64,000 nt of DNA from Clostridiales bacterium (GCA_017480325.1 JAFVAY010000010.1:1-64000), one strand, 5' to 3'. Positions 1 through 8,045 are shown, counted from the stretch's first letter. Notes: generated by a model from the sequence alone, not told the origin. Made by a program: numbers and translations.

Positions 1-35
1 GAGCAAAATACTTAAGTAAAGAGGTGGCAGCGTGA
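1..35 (+). CDS. 3' end of an unidentified gene
   Basis: One frame is open from the window edge to a TGA at 33-35 and would give a C-terminus AKYLSKEVAA. It is followed at once by a long hairpin with a T-run, which is where a gene end would be expected. Only about ten residues are visible, so no function can be given and the reading is tentative. Confidence 0.35.
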   Translation, partial: AKYLSKEVAA

Positions 36-43
36 TGGCCGCC

Positions 44-95
44 AAGCCAGAACTCCTCTCTGCGCTACGCTCCGTTCGGAGTTCTGGCTTTTTGA
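44..95. terminator. bidirectional intrinsic terminator
   Basis: Arms AAGCCAGAACTCC (44-56) and GGAGTTCTGGCTT (78-90) are perfect complements around a 21-base loop, followed by a T-run on the plus strand. The left flank of the hairpin ends near the stop of the minus-strand gene at 65, so part of that reading frame is encoded inside the hairpin. It probably ends the plus-strand gene entering the window and may also serve the minus-strand gene. Confidence 0.7.
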
Positions 96-760
96 GGATA
101 GTTAGTGAGTTTTATGACTCTACAAAAGTTGACATTTCCACTCTTCCCTATCTCGAATCTCGAATTCATGTAAACAGCCATTTTACTTCCCTGGTTATAT
201 GCGTATCTCAGATCGTCAAGCATTCCGAAACATTCTATTATGATAGCTTCATCTAATTCCGGGAGATACACTATGAAATCCGGGAAATAGGAATCACCGT
301 TAAGAACTATCTCTGTCTCATATTTATATTGAAGACCGAGACGATCCAATTCTTCAGCCACCATGATTTCTAGTCTTGACCTCATATGAATCCCGTTGTG
401 ATAATATTCAGTATTATTCTTATGACCTGTGTCAGACTCCTGTATCAGTTGATTGAACAGCTTCCCATCAATTGGGGATACCTTCTGCGATAGATATCCT
501 ATTTTAATTCCTGCATCAACACCGAGTTTTTTCAGCTCTTTAAGTCGTTTCTCTATATCCTTTCTAAGTTTACACTGCTTAACTATTTCACTGTTCTTAT
601 CAATGATGGCATGTTCATGAATAACGCCATTATCATCGTACTCACGTACAACGCCCATGCTTCTGTGACTTCCGAATCTATAATTCGGAATGGTTTCCAA
701 CTTATTCGAGTAATAGCAAAATTGGGCAAGTAAATACTTGCGAGAAAACAATTCAAACAT
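65..760 (-). CDS. PD-(D/E)XK nuclease-like hypothetical protein
   Basis: A protein of 231 aa. The C-terminal half resembles small endonuclease-like proteins of Clostridia and their phages: residues 127-140 (RSRLEIMVAEEL, with E131), then YFPDF (D161), then IIECFGM (E176). The E...D...E spacing suits a PD-(D/E)XK core, although the usual lysine after the last acid is not evident. The N-terminal 110 residues hold a charged, coiled-coil-like stretch (55-80) and are not recognised. An AAGGGA ribosome binding site lies about 9 bases before the ATG. The last ten or so residues are encoded within the terminator hairpin. There is no partner methylase or helicase next to it, so an orphan nuclease or nuclease-like protein is the best reading. 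Substrate and activity are unknown. Confidence 0.6.
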   Translation of the reverse strand: MFELFSRKYLLAQFCYYSNKLETIPNYRFGSHRSMGVVREYDDNGVIHEHAIIDKNSEIVKQCKLRKDIEKRLKELKKLGVDAGIKIGYLSQKVSPIDGKLFNQLIQESDTGHKNNTEYYHNGIHMRSRLEIMVAEELDRLGLQYKYETEIVLNGDSYFPDFIVYLPELDEAIIIECFGMLDDLRYAYNQGSKMAVYMNSRFEIGKSGNVNFCRVIKLTNYPQKARTPNGA

Positions 761-866
761 AATATCAAATCCCTTATTATAAGATGAAAAATCAGGTCAC
801 TTGATCGTATTTTGAACTCCCATTTCTCAGTTTGCAAGGGGGTAATAATACGAATTATTATCTATT

Positions 867-987
867 GTCTATGTTCTTGTCTATGATTTCAAAGTACATA
901 GACATAAACATAGAAATGAGGGTATTATTGTATAAAAAGTCTAAGATCCTGTCTATGTGAATGTAAATCACAGACAGGATCATAGAC
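867..987. repeat. cluster of GTCTATG / CATAGAC motifs in two imperfect hairpins
   Basis: Five copies of GTCTATG or its complement occur at 867-873, 879-885, 897-903, 951-957 and 981-987. Copies at 868-885 and 897-914 form an imperfect hairpin (CTATGTTCTTGTCTATG against CATAGACATAAACATAG). The copies near 951 and 981 belong to a second hairpin that may act as a terminator. The region lies between the 3' end of the exoribonuclease gene and the start of the nuclease-like gene. Confidence 0.6.
931..981 (-). terminator. probable terminator of the ior-yhaM operon
   Basis: On the minus strand, CACAGACAGGATC is mirrored by GATCCTGTCT plus ATGTG around a 9-base loop. The second arm is followed by TTAGACTTTTTATAC. 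It lies directly downstream of the stop at 1009. The T-run is interrupted, so efficiency is uncertain. Confidence 0.5.
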
Positions 988-1008
988 AGATGAATCAATT
1001 TAGTATTT

Positions 1009-2004
1009 TCAGTCTGCTTTGGACTTATAAATCGTTGAATTATCCAATGCGAATATGCGTTCCGTCATCTGACCGGGCTCAACCTTACCAAGTTCCTTCT
1101 CGAAGATGTACATTCTGCTGTCTATCATGTCAAGCTCATGGAGAATGAACGCTTCAGGAGTAGCGGGAGTCGTAATAGCTCCGAATTCCAGCGATCCGTG
1201 ATGCGAAGCGATCATATGCTTAAGCTGACGGACCTCCTCCGGGTCGTAGGGGCCCTTCTTGGACTCCTCTTCAACCATCTCCATTCCTATCACTGCATGA
1301 CCGAACAGTCTTCCGTCGACCGAATACTCTGCCGTACCTAACTCATCGGTGTCAAGCTCATGAATCTTACCTATATCATGAAGTGCCGTTCCGCATACAA
1401 GAAGCTCAAGATCAACAGACTTATACACTTTATAAATATAGAATGCCGCATATACCATCCTAAAGGTGTGATATACAAGACCGCCTCTAAGATCATGATG
1501 AACGCTGTGAGCCGCCGATGATTTACAGAAGGCTTCGCGGTTTCTGTTAAGAAGTCTGACCGTCAAAGCTGTGGCACTGTAGTCATCGGAAGGGACTCCC
1601 GGATCATTAAGGTTATACGGCCTGCCTGAACACTTCTTGATAGTATCGATTATCTTGTTAAACATATCCGCGATATCAAAGGGAGGTGTCTGAACGAATT
1701 TCTCCACCTTCGCTTCGGGATCGGGACAAACAACGACGTTATTTACCGTGAAGTTTTTCTTATTGTTATAAAGCTTGGTTTCAAAGGTCAGATCCACGAC
1801 TTTACCGACATCGACGCCGATAGTCTTCATGGCCTCGACAGTTCGGTCAAAGAAGAACATTGATACCTTATCGACTCCATCCGTAAATGAGAACGCTACA
1901 TACGGCTTATCATTCTTCGAGAGCCTCTCGGTCATCTCGAGCACCAGAACAGTATAGTTATATGTGCTTCCTATCTCGGTATCAACGAACTTCCCTATAT
2001 TCAT
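1009..2004 (-). CDS. yhaM: 3'-5' exoribonuclease YhaM family (OB-fold + HD)
   Basis: A protein of 331 aa, close to the roughly 314 aa of Bacillus YhaM. Residues 10-95 form the OB-fold nucleic acid binding domain. The HD phosphohydrolase domain follows: H169/H170 and H179 in HSVHHDLRGGLVYHT, the HD pair H209-D210 in ALHDIGK, and HH268-269 in IASHHGS. These residues bind the metal ions used for 3'-5' degradation of RNA or single-stranded DNA in this family. It is the last gene of an operon: its ATG overlaps the stop of iorB (ATGA, 2001-2004), so translation is probably coupled. The link with an oxidoreductase operon looks like shared transcription rather than shared function. Identification is strong by domain order and length; the precise substrate is inferred. 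Confidence 0.88.
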   Translation of the reverse strand: MNIGKFVDTEIGSTYNYTVLVLEMTERLSKNDKPYVAFSFTDGVDKVSMFFFDRTVEAMKTIGVDVGKVVDLTFETKLYNNKKNFTVNNVVVCPDPEAKVEKFVQTPPFDIADMFNKIIDTIKKCSGRPYNLNDPGVPSDDYSATALTVRLLNRNREAFCKSSAAHSVHHDLRGGLVYHTFRMVYAAFYIYKVYKSVDLELLVCGTALHDIGKIHELDTDELGTAEYSVDGRLFGHAVIGMEMVEEESKKGPYDPEEVRQLKHMIASHHGSLEFGAITTPATPEAFILHELDMIDSRMYIFEKELGKVEPGQMTERIFALDNSTIYKSKAD

Positions 2005-2606
2005 ACTCGACCTGCCGTTCTTCCCTTCTCAAATGCGCTCAAGTTACCTGGTATAGTCTTTGCCTTGGATGCAAATGCCTCCTCGATAGCTTTCTTCCAT
2101 TCTGCTTCATCAGCTCCGAAGTAGTTTGAAAGAGCGCCGAGCATTACGATATTGGTCGCCTTTGAGGTTCCGGTCTCAAGCGAAAGTCCGGTGGCATCTA
2201 TAGGAACGATGGTCGCATTATCACCGGCAGCAGCCTTAAGGCTCTCTACAACATTCTCCGGATACTTCATCTGCCCCATAAGGACCGGCAGGGACTTAAT
2301 CTTCTGGGTATTTACGATCATCGTTCCGCCCTTCTTAAGAAGCTTGGCCCATCTTACAGATTCAACCTCTTCAAAGGAAAGAACAAAATCAGCCGTCCCT
2401 TCCTCAATGATGGGAGAATGAACCTCGGGAGCGATTTTTACGTATGTAACAACCGAGCCACCTCTCTGGCTCATTCCGTGAACCTCGGAAACCTTAACGT
2501 CCAGGCCGAGATTCATGGCGAGTATACCAAGAAGCTTACCTGCAATAAGTGTCCCCTGACCGCCGACTCCGGCAAGTACTATTGAAGCATTAATCTGATT
2601 TTCCAT
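2001..2606 (-). CDS. iorB: indolepyruvate:ferredoxin oxidoreductase, beta subunit (copy 1)
   Basis: A protein of 201 aa, normal for IorB. The N-terminus carries the pyruvate-ferredoxin oxidoreductase gamma-type fold, with LAGVGGQGTLIAGKL (G13-G18) and the conserved SEVHGMSQRGGSV around residues 41-53. The family works with the TPP and iron-sulfur alpha subunit to convert aryl 2-oxoacids such as indolepyruvate to aryl-acyl-CoA, reducing ferredoxin; the reaction is reversible. It follows iorA after 3 bases and overlaps yhaM by ATGA. A second iorB copy lies at 27030-27620. Confidence 0.92.
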   Translation of the reverse strand: MENQINASIVLAGVGGQGTLIAGKLLGILAMNLGLDVKVSEVHGMSQRGGSVVTYVKIAPEVHSPIIEEGTADFVLSFEEVESVRWAKLLKKGGTMIVNTQKIKSLPVLMGQMKYPENVVESLKAAAGDNATIVPIDATGLSLETGTSKATNIVMLGALSNYFGADEAEWKKAIEEAFASKAKTIPGNLSAFEKGRTAGRV

Positions 2607-2609
2607 ATC

Positions 2610-4382
2610 TTACTCCTCCGTCTTCGATAGCGCGCCGAAACGGCAAACATTCACACAAAGTCCGCAGTTGTTGCAGCTTTCTGCATCAATGACCGGGAAG
2701 CCGCCTGCATCCATGATGAGAGCAGGACACATTATGCGTCCGCAGGCACCACACTTACGACACATATCATAGTCAACCTTTGCCTCAACACCCTTCTTAG
2801 CTCTACCGGTAGGGATCAAAGCACAGGGTCTTCTCGCGATCACTACGGAAACAACCTCGCGTGCAAGCTCTTCCTTAATCACCTTCTCACACTCGAAGGT
2901 GTCAACAGGGTCCACTACGCGAATCGCCTCAGGACGAACACCCAAGCTCTCACAAAGCTTTTCGAGCGAGACAGCCGGAGCAGCCTCAAGACGGATATTC
3001 TTACCGGTGGAAGGATTCTGCTGATGTCCCGTCATACCGGTTATGGAATTATCGAGAATAATGAGCGTGATCTGGGACTCGTTATAAACAGCATTCATGA
3101 GATTTGTAATACCCGAATGCAGGAATGTGGAATCACCGATAACACCTACAGTCTTACGTGAATCCTCGTGGTCTGTAGCTTTATCAAAGCCGTGTGCCAT
3201 ACCGACAGAAGCACCCATACATACTACAGTATCAACAGCCTGCATAGGAGGCAAAGCGCCCAAGGTATAACAGCCGATATCGCCGGTAACATTTACCTTC
3301 AGTCGCTTCAGAGCGAGGAACAGACCCTTATGAGGACATCCGGCACATAGGACCGGAGGACGTCCGGGGATCTGCGGAAGCTTAGATACATCAATAGCAG
3401 GCTCCGGAAGCTCATCCGAGGTCAGCTTCTCTTTAAGAAGTCTAGCTGTATATTCACCCAACAAAGTGAACAGCTCCTTACCCTCGCACTTAACACCCAT
3501 TGCCCTGATCTCAGTCTCAAGGAAAGGATCGAGCTCCTCAACAACAACCAGACGATCTACCTTCGATGCGAAGTCCTTAATAACAGACTCCGAAAGAGGC
3601 CACACGAGTCCGAGTTTCAGAACACTCGCGTTAGGAACGGCGTCACGAACATACTGATAGGCGGCACCGTCGGTAATGATACCGAGAGACGTGTCACGCA
3701 TCTCGATCTTATGAAGCCCCACCCCTTCAGGAGCAGTCGCGACGTCATCAATTATCTTCTTCGTTCTGTCCTCTACCACTACATGCTTGCCGATAGCGTA
3801 CGCAGGCATCATGACGTACTTGGGAGGATTCTTATCATAGTCCTTGATAGTGATACTCTCAGGCTCAACTGTATCAACCACAGACCTGGAGTGAGATACA
3901 CGCGTATGAAGTCTTAAGATAACGGGAGTATCGTACTTCTCGCTCATCTCGAAAGCATACTTGGTAAAAACTCTGCATTCCTCAGAATCCGAGGGCTCCA
4001 GCATGGGGACCTTGGAGGCACGGGCGTAGTTACGGGAATCCTGCTCATTCTGAGAGGAATGCATTCCGGGATCATCGGCAACACAGAAAACCAGACCGCC
4101 GTTAACACCTGTATATGATGCCGTGAAAAGAGGGTCTGCACAGACATTCATACCTACATGCTTCATGCAGGTCATAGCCCTGCCTCCTCTTACCGAACAG
4201 CCTATAGCAGCCTCTGCACCGCACTTCTCGTTAGGTGCCCACTCACAGGCTACCTCGGGATACTTCGCTATTTCTTCCGTGATCTCAGTACTGGGAGTTC
4301 CGGGATAAGACGATACGAACTTTACTCCGGCCTCGTAAGCACCTCTGGCAACCGCTTCGTTGCCAAGCATAATCTTCTTCAT
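2610..4382 (-). CDS. iorA: indolepyruvate:ferredoxin oxidoreductase, alpha subunit (copy 1)
   Basis: A protein of 590 aa, typical IorA length. The N-terminal pyrimidine-binding half starts GNEAVARGAYEAGVKFVSSYPGTPSTE. The TPP-binding part has CAGCPH (346-351), GDIGCYTLGALPP (368-380) and GDSTFLHSGI (416-425). Two 4Fe-4S motifs lie at the C-terminus, C541-C544-C547-C552 and C570-C573-C576-C580. It oxidises aryl pyruvates from aromatic amino acid transamination to acyl-CoA with ferredoxin, or runs in reverse. The ATG is preceded by GGGGAG and by a recognisable promoter at 4417-4445, so it is the first gene of iorA-iorB-yhaM. The copy at 27617-29425 is a clear paralogue. Confidence 0.93.
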   Translation of the reverse strand: MKKIMLGNEAVARGAYEAGVKFVSSYPGTPSTEITEEIAKYPEVACEWAPNEKCGAEAAIGCSVRGGRAMTCMKHVGMNVCADPLFTASYTGVNGGLVFCVADDPGMHSSQNEQDSRNYARASKVPMLEPSDSEECRVFTKYAFEMSEKYDTPVILRLHTRVSHSRSVVDTVEPESITIKDYDKNPPKYVMMPAYAIGKHVVVEDRTKKIIDDVATAPEGVGLHKIEMRDTSLGIITDGAAYQYVRDAVPNASVLKLGLVWPLSESVIKDFASKVDRLVVVEELDPFLETEIRAMGVKCEGKELFTLLGEYTARLLKEKLTSDELPEPAIDVSKLPQIPGRPPVLCAGCPHKGLFLALKRLKVNVTGDIGCYTLGALPPMQAVDTVVCMGASVGMAHGFDKATDHEDSRKTVGVIGDSTFLHSGITNLMNAVYNESQITLIILDNSITGMTGHQQNPSTGKNIRLEAAPAVSLEKLCESLGVRPEAIRVVDPVDTFECEKVIKEELAREVVSVVIARRPCALIPTGRAKKGVEAKVDYDMCRKCGACGRIMCPALIMDAGGFPVIDAESCNNCGLCVNVCRFGALSKTEE

Positions 4383-4416
4383 GTGATACTCCCCATGATG
4401 CTTAGTTTGAACTTTA

Positions 4417-4445
4417 ATTATAACACTATCAGAGTATTGTCTCCA
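4417..4445 (-). promoter_or_regulatory. promoter of iorA-iorB-yhaM
   Basis: On the minus strand, TGGAGA (4445-4440) and TATAAT (4422-4417) are separated by 17 bases, about 35 bases before the iorA ATG. The -10 is perfect and the -35 matches 4 of 6. The promoter overlaps the 3' end of the upstream GNAT gene. Confidence 0.5.
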
Positions 4446-4902
4446 TTCCGTACTTGTACGGATGAAGGCCCAGACTCTCGTAGAACCGCTTAGCGCTGTC
4501 GTTTCCCTCCCACACGTTAAGTGTCAGATTATGACAACCGATCTCCTTGGCATAAGCCTTTACATGATCATATAGCCTGCGCCCTATCCCCTGGCCTCGG
4601 CAGGCGCTGTCGACACAAAGATCGTCCAGATAAAGCGTCTTGATATCCGTGAGTATGTTATTACCCGGGTGCTGCTCTATAACGCAGAAGGCATAGCCCT
4701 GAACAACATCCTCGTCATCCGCATAGACAAATATCGGGCGAAGATCATTACCTATGAGGGCCGCCAGCTCAAGCTCGTTATATTTTCTGCATCCTCCCTT
4801 AAACAGATCAGGACGAATGTCGTGGTGGACGGTAAGGACCTGAAGGAGCAGGTCGTCCAGACGGGGAATATCATTCTCGCGAGCACGTCTTATAGAGGAC
4901 AT
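4429..4902 (-). CDS. GNAT family N-acetyltransferase
   Basis: A protein of 157 aa using the ATG at 4902, which has AGGGG 8 bases upstream. An earlier in-frame ATG at 4983 would run into the preceding gene and adds residues unlike the family. The GNAT fold is visible from SIRRARENDIPRLDDLL through the acetyl-CoA loop CRGQGIGRRLYDHVKAYA to NLTLNVWEGNDSAKRFYESLG. This last segment is typical of N-terminal or small-molecule acetyltransferases. It begins 5 bases after the stop of the SGNH protein gene and is probably cotranscribed with it. The acceptor substrate cannot be read from the sequence. Confidence 0.85.
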   Translation of the reverse strand: MSSIRRARENDIPRLDDLLLQVLTVHHDIRPDLFKGGCRKYNELELAALIGNDLRPIFVYADDEDVVQGYAFCVIEQHPGNNILTDIKTLYLDDLCVDSACRGQGIGRRLYDHVKAYAKEIGCHNLTLNVWEGNDSAKRFYESLGLHPYKYGMETIL

Positions 4903-4907
4903 ATTTA

Positions 4908-6428
4908 CTACCCCTGATACCTGTATATATGACGCTCGCCGGCAAGCATTGTCCTTACATAGGAAGAGATCGCAGAGGACCATACTCCGTAGCCGGTGTT
5001 ATTCATATGAACGTAGCCGTCGCTTGAGTAATCGGGATAAAGCTGATCCGTACCATTCTTAAGCGGTGTATTGATATCGATAAAATCTAGGTTATTCTGG
5101 CTGCAGTAGCTACTCATAAGCTCGTTCAGAGCATCGATTTTCTCGTTGGTAAGACCCGGAGTCTGAGCAGAATCACAGCGGGGTGTAGTCGATACCACGA
5201 ACACGCGAATTCCCGGGTTAGAACTGATAATGCCGTTAATATAATCGATGTATCTTTGGCTGACCACATCAGCCTCTGCACTGACCAGATCATTCGTACC
5301 CATTGAGATAAAGACCTTACGAATATTGGCAAGCCTCAGAAGCTCGGCGGCCTGAAGCTCCACATCCTCATACTGAAGCATATAACCTGACATACTGTTC
5401 ATATCCGTAAGAAAAGAGTAACTCACACGGGCATATACCGATACATTTCCCAGAAGCCCTCGCCCCACAGAATCAAAGTACATAGGGAATCCGGCTGTTA
5501 CCGAATTACCTACGAAGGCGGCATCATTAAAGTAGCTTCTGACTGCGGAATCGCTGATGCCGGCAGTATTGACTTCGACGATCTTACCGGGCATCAGGCC
5601 TCTGTTAACGCATCTTGAGGCGAAGTTATTACGATTAACAAAATAATTATAAAGATAATCCAGGTTAAGATTGCCGTTCATGGCGCTGCAGAGCGCATTT
5701 GCTTCGGCAGGAAGAGGCTCTCTCCCCTCGAAAGCCTTGAAGAACGTCTCTACGGTCTTGCCGGGCGAGGATGCTCTGGCTGATGTAATAAAGCTCTGAC
5801 TGAAGATAAAGTCTGATGCGATCTGTCGGCAGGAGGTCCTCAGATAAGTAAGGTCTGTCGCCAGAGCAACGATCTCATCGGTAGATCGCGATGTCGGAGA
5901 GAAATAGCGATTGAGATTACTTACGAAGTTAATGCTCTCCTCGGACACCTCGAGCTGGACCGTAGGCTCAGCCGTGCTTCCGGAATATATACCGCTTAAT
6001 GCACAAACGTTAGCCCACTCAGAGGAATTAACGAAGCCCATCATGATCTCGCGTCTGCCAACTCCCTGCTCCAAGGCTGTAGTCCAGACCTGCGCGCCTA
6101 CAGGATCAGGCTCGCGGTTAAAGAACACATGATACAAGGTATTAACGTAGGAAGCATTGTCGGTAGCAAGGTTAGTATATTCATCGCTGAAGAGTATCCC
6201 CGATGCCACTTCGGCTCCGTTTATTTGTCCGTAAAGAAGCTGATTACACCAGTCGGCGTATCCGGCCTCATCGGGGTTTCTTCCGAGGGCATAGTTATAA
6301 AGACGAGTTACCAGTTCCCCCGCTCCGGAGTTAGGAGCAGCGGAAACCGCACTTGTCAAACAAGGGATGTTTATTATCATCACTACGGCTGCAATTACCG
6401 CCAAACCCTTTAATAGTACCCTGCGCAT
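4908..6428 (-). CDS. secreted DUF4214 + SGNH/GDSL hydrolase
   Basis: A protein of 506 aa. Residues 1-31 are a signal peptide (basic start, long hydrophobic core, AVSAAP cleavage region). Residues 37-140 hold DUF4214-like repeats (YNYALGRNPDEAGYADWCNQ at 45-64, and FFNREPDPVGAQVW at 102-115), with more degenerate copies to about 270. Residues 303-506 are an SGNH hydrolase: block I FVGNSVTAG (S309), GTND (N379) and DGYVHMNNTGY (D470, H474), so the Ser-His-Asp set is intact. Such enzymes deacylate cell-surface or plant polysaccharides. No ribosome binding site precedes the ATG; a TATTAT lies 6 bases upstream, so the mRNA may be leaderless. The GNAT gene follows 5 bases downstream. Confidence 0.8.
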   Translation of the reverse strand: MRRVLLKGLAVIAAVVMIINIPCLTSAVSAAPNSGAGELVTRLYNYALGRNPDEAGYADWCNQLLYGQINGAEVASGILFSDEYTNLATDNASYVNTLYHVFFNREPDPVGAQVWTTALEQGVGRREIMMGFVNSSEWANVCALSGIYSGSTAEPTVQLEVSEESINFVSNLNRYFSPTSRSTDEIVALATDLTYLRTSCRQIASDFIFSQSFITSARASSPGKTVETFFKAFEGREPLPAEANALCSAMNGNLNLDYLYNYFVNRNNFASRCVNRGLMPGKIVEVNTAGISDSAVRSYFNDAAFVGNSVTAGFPMYFDSVGRGLLGNVSVYARVSYSFLTDMNSMSGYMLQYEDVELQAAELLRLANIRKVFISMGTNDLVSAEADVVSQRYIDYINGIISSNPGIRVFVVSTTPRCDSAQTPGLTNEKIDALNELMSSYCSQNNLDFIDINTPLKNGTDQLYPDYSSDGYVHMNNTGYGVWSSAISSYVRTMLAGERHIYRYQG

Positions 6429-6434
6429 GCGTAT

Positions 6435-6440
6435 ATAATA
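6435..6440 (-). promoter_or_regulatory. candidate -10 of a leaderless promoter (SGNH gene)
   Basis: TATTAT on the minus strand ends 6 bases before the ATG at 6428. No Shine-Dalgarno sequence lies between, and no convincing -35 is seen. A transcript would start at or next to the ATG. Confidence 0.4.
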
Positions 6441-6481
6441 GCATCTTTTTATTTTTTATAAAGTAAGAAAAAGAGGGTAAA

Positions 6482-6508
6482 GAAAAACCGGGATCATCAA
6501 TCCCGGTC
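6482..6508 (-). terminator. terminator after tRNA-Leu
   Basis: On the minus strand, ACCGGGA, a 7-base loop and TCCCGGT are followed by TTTTCTTT, 8 bases past the tRNA 3' end. It has the form of a standard intrinsic terminator. Confidence 0.85.
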
Positions 6509-6516
6509 TTATGAAG

Positions 6517-6601
6517 TGGTGCGGCCGACGAGACTTGAACTCGTATGGGGTTAACCACACGCCCCTCAAACGTGCGCGTCTGCCAGTTCCGCCACGGCCG
6601 C
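6517..6601 (-). tRNA. tRNA-Leu (anticodon GAG)
   Basis: 85 bases with encoded CCA. The acceptor GCGGCCG pairs with CGGCCGC. The anticodon stem CACGT/GCGTG encloses TTGAGGG, giving GAG. A long variable arm typical of class II tRNA-Leu is present, and the T-arm contains GTTCAAGTC. It is transcribed from its own consensus promoter. Confidence 0.95.
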
Positions 6602-6628
6602 GTGCTTGCCTTCGGCAATGCAAAAAGA

Positions 6629-6657
6629 ATTATATTGATACAAGTCGTGGATGTCAA
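6629..6657 (-). promoter_or_regulatory. tRNA-Leu promoter, full consensus
   Basis: TTGACA (6657-6652) and TATAAT (6634-6629) are separated by exactly 17 bases, about 28 bases before the tRNA. Both hexamers are perfect sigma-A consensus, as expected for a strong stable-RNA promoter. Confidence 0.9.
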
Positions 6658-6685
6658 GTTGTTTTCGGAAGCTTTAAGAAACAAA

Positions 6686-7813
6686 TCAGAAGAAAAAGGC
6701 CTCAAGACAGAACATGGAGGCGGTAACGACAGTCACCAAAGTACTGACGATGAAGCTTAACTGCGCTCCCTTCTCGCGGAAGCGCCCAATCCCGAGATAA
6801 ATCGGAAATAACGTCGTGTAGTAGCGATAGAAGCTGTCAGTGGGACAGTCAAGATAGGGATCCCTTATAGTAAGACATATAGCAAGCATAAACAGCACGG
6901 AGTATATGATCCCTACAAAAGACGGAATGTTAAGCTTCCCTGTGCGCTTCATGATGAGGATCTCTCTGACTATAAGAACTATCACCAAAGCCATAAGGCC
7001 TACAGACAAGACCTCGTTTATCTTGAACAGGATCACTGTATCGATCCCTTTGTATTCGTAGGCATCGGTAAATATCAGCTTCAGTGATATCCAGGTCGTC
7101 TTGAAGATATTAGACCTAATCCTGATCCAGTAGTCATACTGGGCGTCCATGAATATCTTCCAATTACCGAACTTAAGCTGAAGGAAGACCGGATAGATCA
7201 GGCTGATCGCGGTAGCCGGCACATAGCAAAGCAGAATATCGGACACCCTCTTCCCCGCATGAGCTCTGTCCTTGACAAGTCTTACCACCATGCCCAGGAA
7301 CACCGCGAGAAAAAGCAGAGATCCGGTGTTACGGGTAAACACTGAAAGTCCCAGAACGACACCCATCACAAGCTTGTATTTATCTGTAACAAAAAGGTAG
7401 AAGGCAACAACAGTAAAAAGGAAGAACAGCGACTCCGTGTACTCGATGGAGGTAAAAAGCGCCATAGGCGATAAGGCAACAGCTGTAAGGACTGTCGACG
7501 CCTTCGCTCCTCCCTTAAGCTTCAGAAGGATCTGCTTGAGAAAATAAAGAGAAACAAGATAAGCGATCTGGTTAATGATCACCATTCCCACATCACCGAC
7601 CAGTCTTATAAGCAGCGGCACCATCGGGAAGAAAACAGTCACAGACTCATGGTAATAGCCGAATTGAGCGATAGTCCTGTAATGACTTGCGTCAAAGAAG
7701 CCCAACACCTCACTGTAGGACGCCCCGGTGATAAGCAGGATCACGACAAAGAACAGCTTCGATCCCAGAAAACAAAAAATGACATCCTTATTGTCGGTTA
7801 TCTTCTTCCACAT
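6686..7813 (-). CDS. PIG-V-like membrane glycosyltransferase (GT-C)
   Basis: A protein of 375 aa with about nine hydrophobic segments. It resembles the mannosyltransferase PIG-V family and its bacterial relatives: FFDASHYRTIAQFGY (39-53, D41 a likely catalytic acid), FFPMVPLLIR (61-70), SIEYTESLFFLF and FTRNTG. Such proteins use a polyprenyl-phosphate sugar at the outer face of the membrane. It stands alone between tRNA genes, so the acceptor is unknown. No ribosome binding site precedes the ATG; TATAAT lies 7 bases upstream, again suggesting a leaderless transcript. Confidence 0.72.
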   Translation of the reverse strand: MWKKITDNKDVIFCFLGSKLFFVVILLITGASYSEVLGFFDASHYRTIAQFGYYHESVTVFFPMVPLLIRLVGDVGMVIINQIAYLVSLYFLKQILLKLKGGAKASTVLTAVALSPMALFTSIEYTESLFFLFTVVAFYLFVTDKYKLVMGVVLGLSVFTRNTGSLLFLAVFLGMVVRLVKDRAHAGKRVSDILLCYVPATAISLIYPVFLQLKFGNWKIFMDAQYDYWIRIRSNIFKTTWISLKLIFTDAYEYKGIDTVILFKINEVLSVGLMALVIVLIVREILIMKRTGKLNIPSFVGIIYSVLFMLAICLTIRDPYLDCPTDSFYRYYTTLFPIYLGIGRFREKGAQLSFIVSTLVTVVTASMFCLEAFFF

Positions 7814-7820
7814 ATCTTGG

Positions 7821-7826
7821 ATTATA
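7821..7826 (-). promoter_or_regulatory. candidate -10 of a leaderless promoter (PIG-V-like gene)
   Basis: A perfect TATAAT on the minus strand ends 7 bases before the ATG at 7813. The corresponding -35 position falls in the T-tail of the tRNA-Arg terminator and is poor. Confidence 0.5.
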
Positions 7827-7840
7827 ACATTTGACAGTAA

Positions 7841-7870
7841 ATAAAAAACACCGGACGAATCCGGTGTTTT
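7841..7870 (-). terminator. terminator of the tRNA-Gly-Arg operon
   Basis: AAAACACCGG and CCGGTGTTTT form a perfect hairpin around a 6-base loop, with a T-run on the minus strand directly after the tRNA-Arg CCA. Confidence 0.9.
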
Positions 7871-7946
7871 GGTGAGCCATGGGGGACTCGAACCTCCGGC
7901 CCACAGCTTAGAAGGCTGTTGCTCTATCCAGCTGAGCTAATGACCC
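7870..7946 (-). tRNA. tRNA-Arg (anticodon TCT)
   Basis: 77 bases with encoded CCA. The acceptor GGGTCAT pairs with ATGGCTC. The anticodon stem ACAGC/GCTGT encloses CTTCTAA, giving TCT. It is the second gene of a tRNA-Gly-Arg transcript and ends in a strong hairpin. Confidence 0.95.
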
Positions 7947-7971
7947 ACATTGTGAAGCATATCGCTTCGAA

Positions 7972-8045
7972 TGGAGCGGGTGATGGGAATCGAACCCACG
8001 TGGTCAGCTTGGAAGGCTGAAGTTCTACCATTGAACTACACCCGC
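7972..8045 (-). tRNA. tRNA-Gly (anticodon TCC)
   Basis: 74 bases with encoded CCA. The acceptor GCGGGTG pairs with CACCCGC, discriminator T. The anticodon stem TCAGC/GCTGA encloses CTTCCAA, giving TCC. It is the first gene of the tRNA-Gly-Arg transcript. Confidence 0.95.

Noticed and set aside
6331..6705. Open frame of 124 codons on the minus strand across the tRNA-Leu gene
   Set aside because: It covers a complete tRNA, its promoter and its terminator, and has no recognisable protein features.
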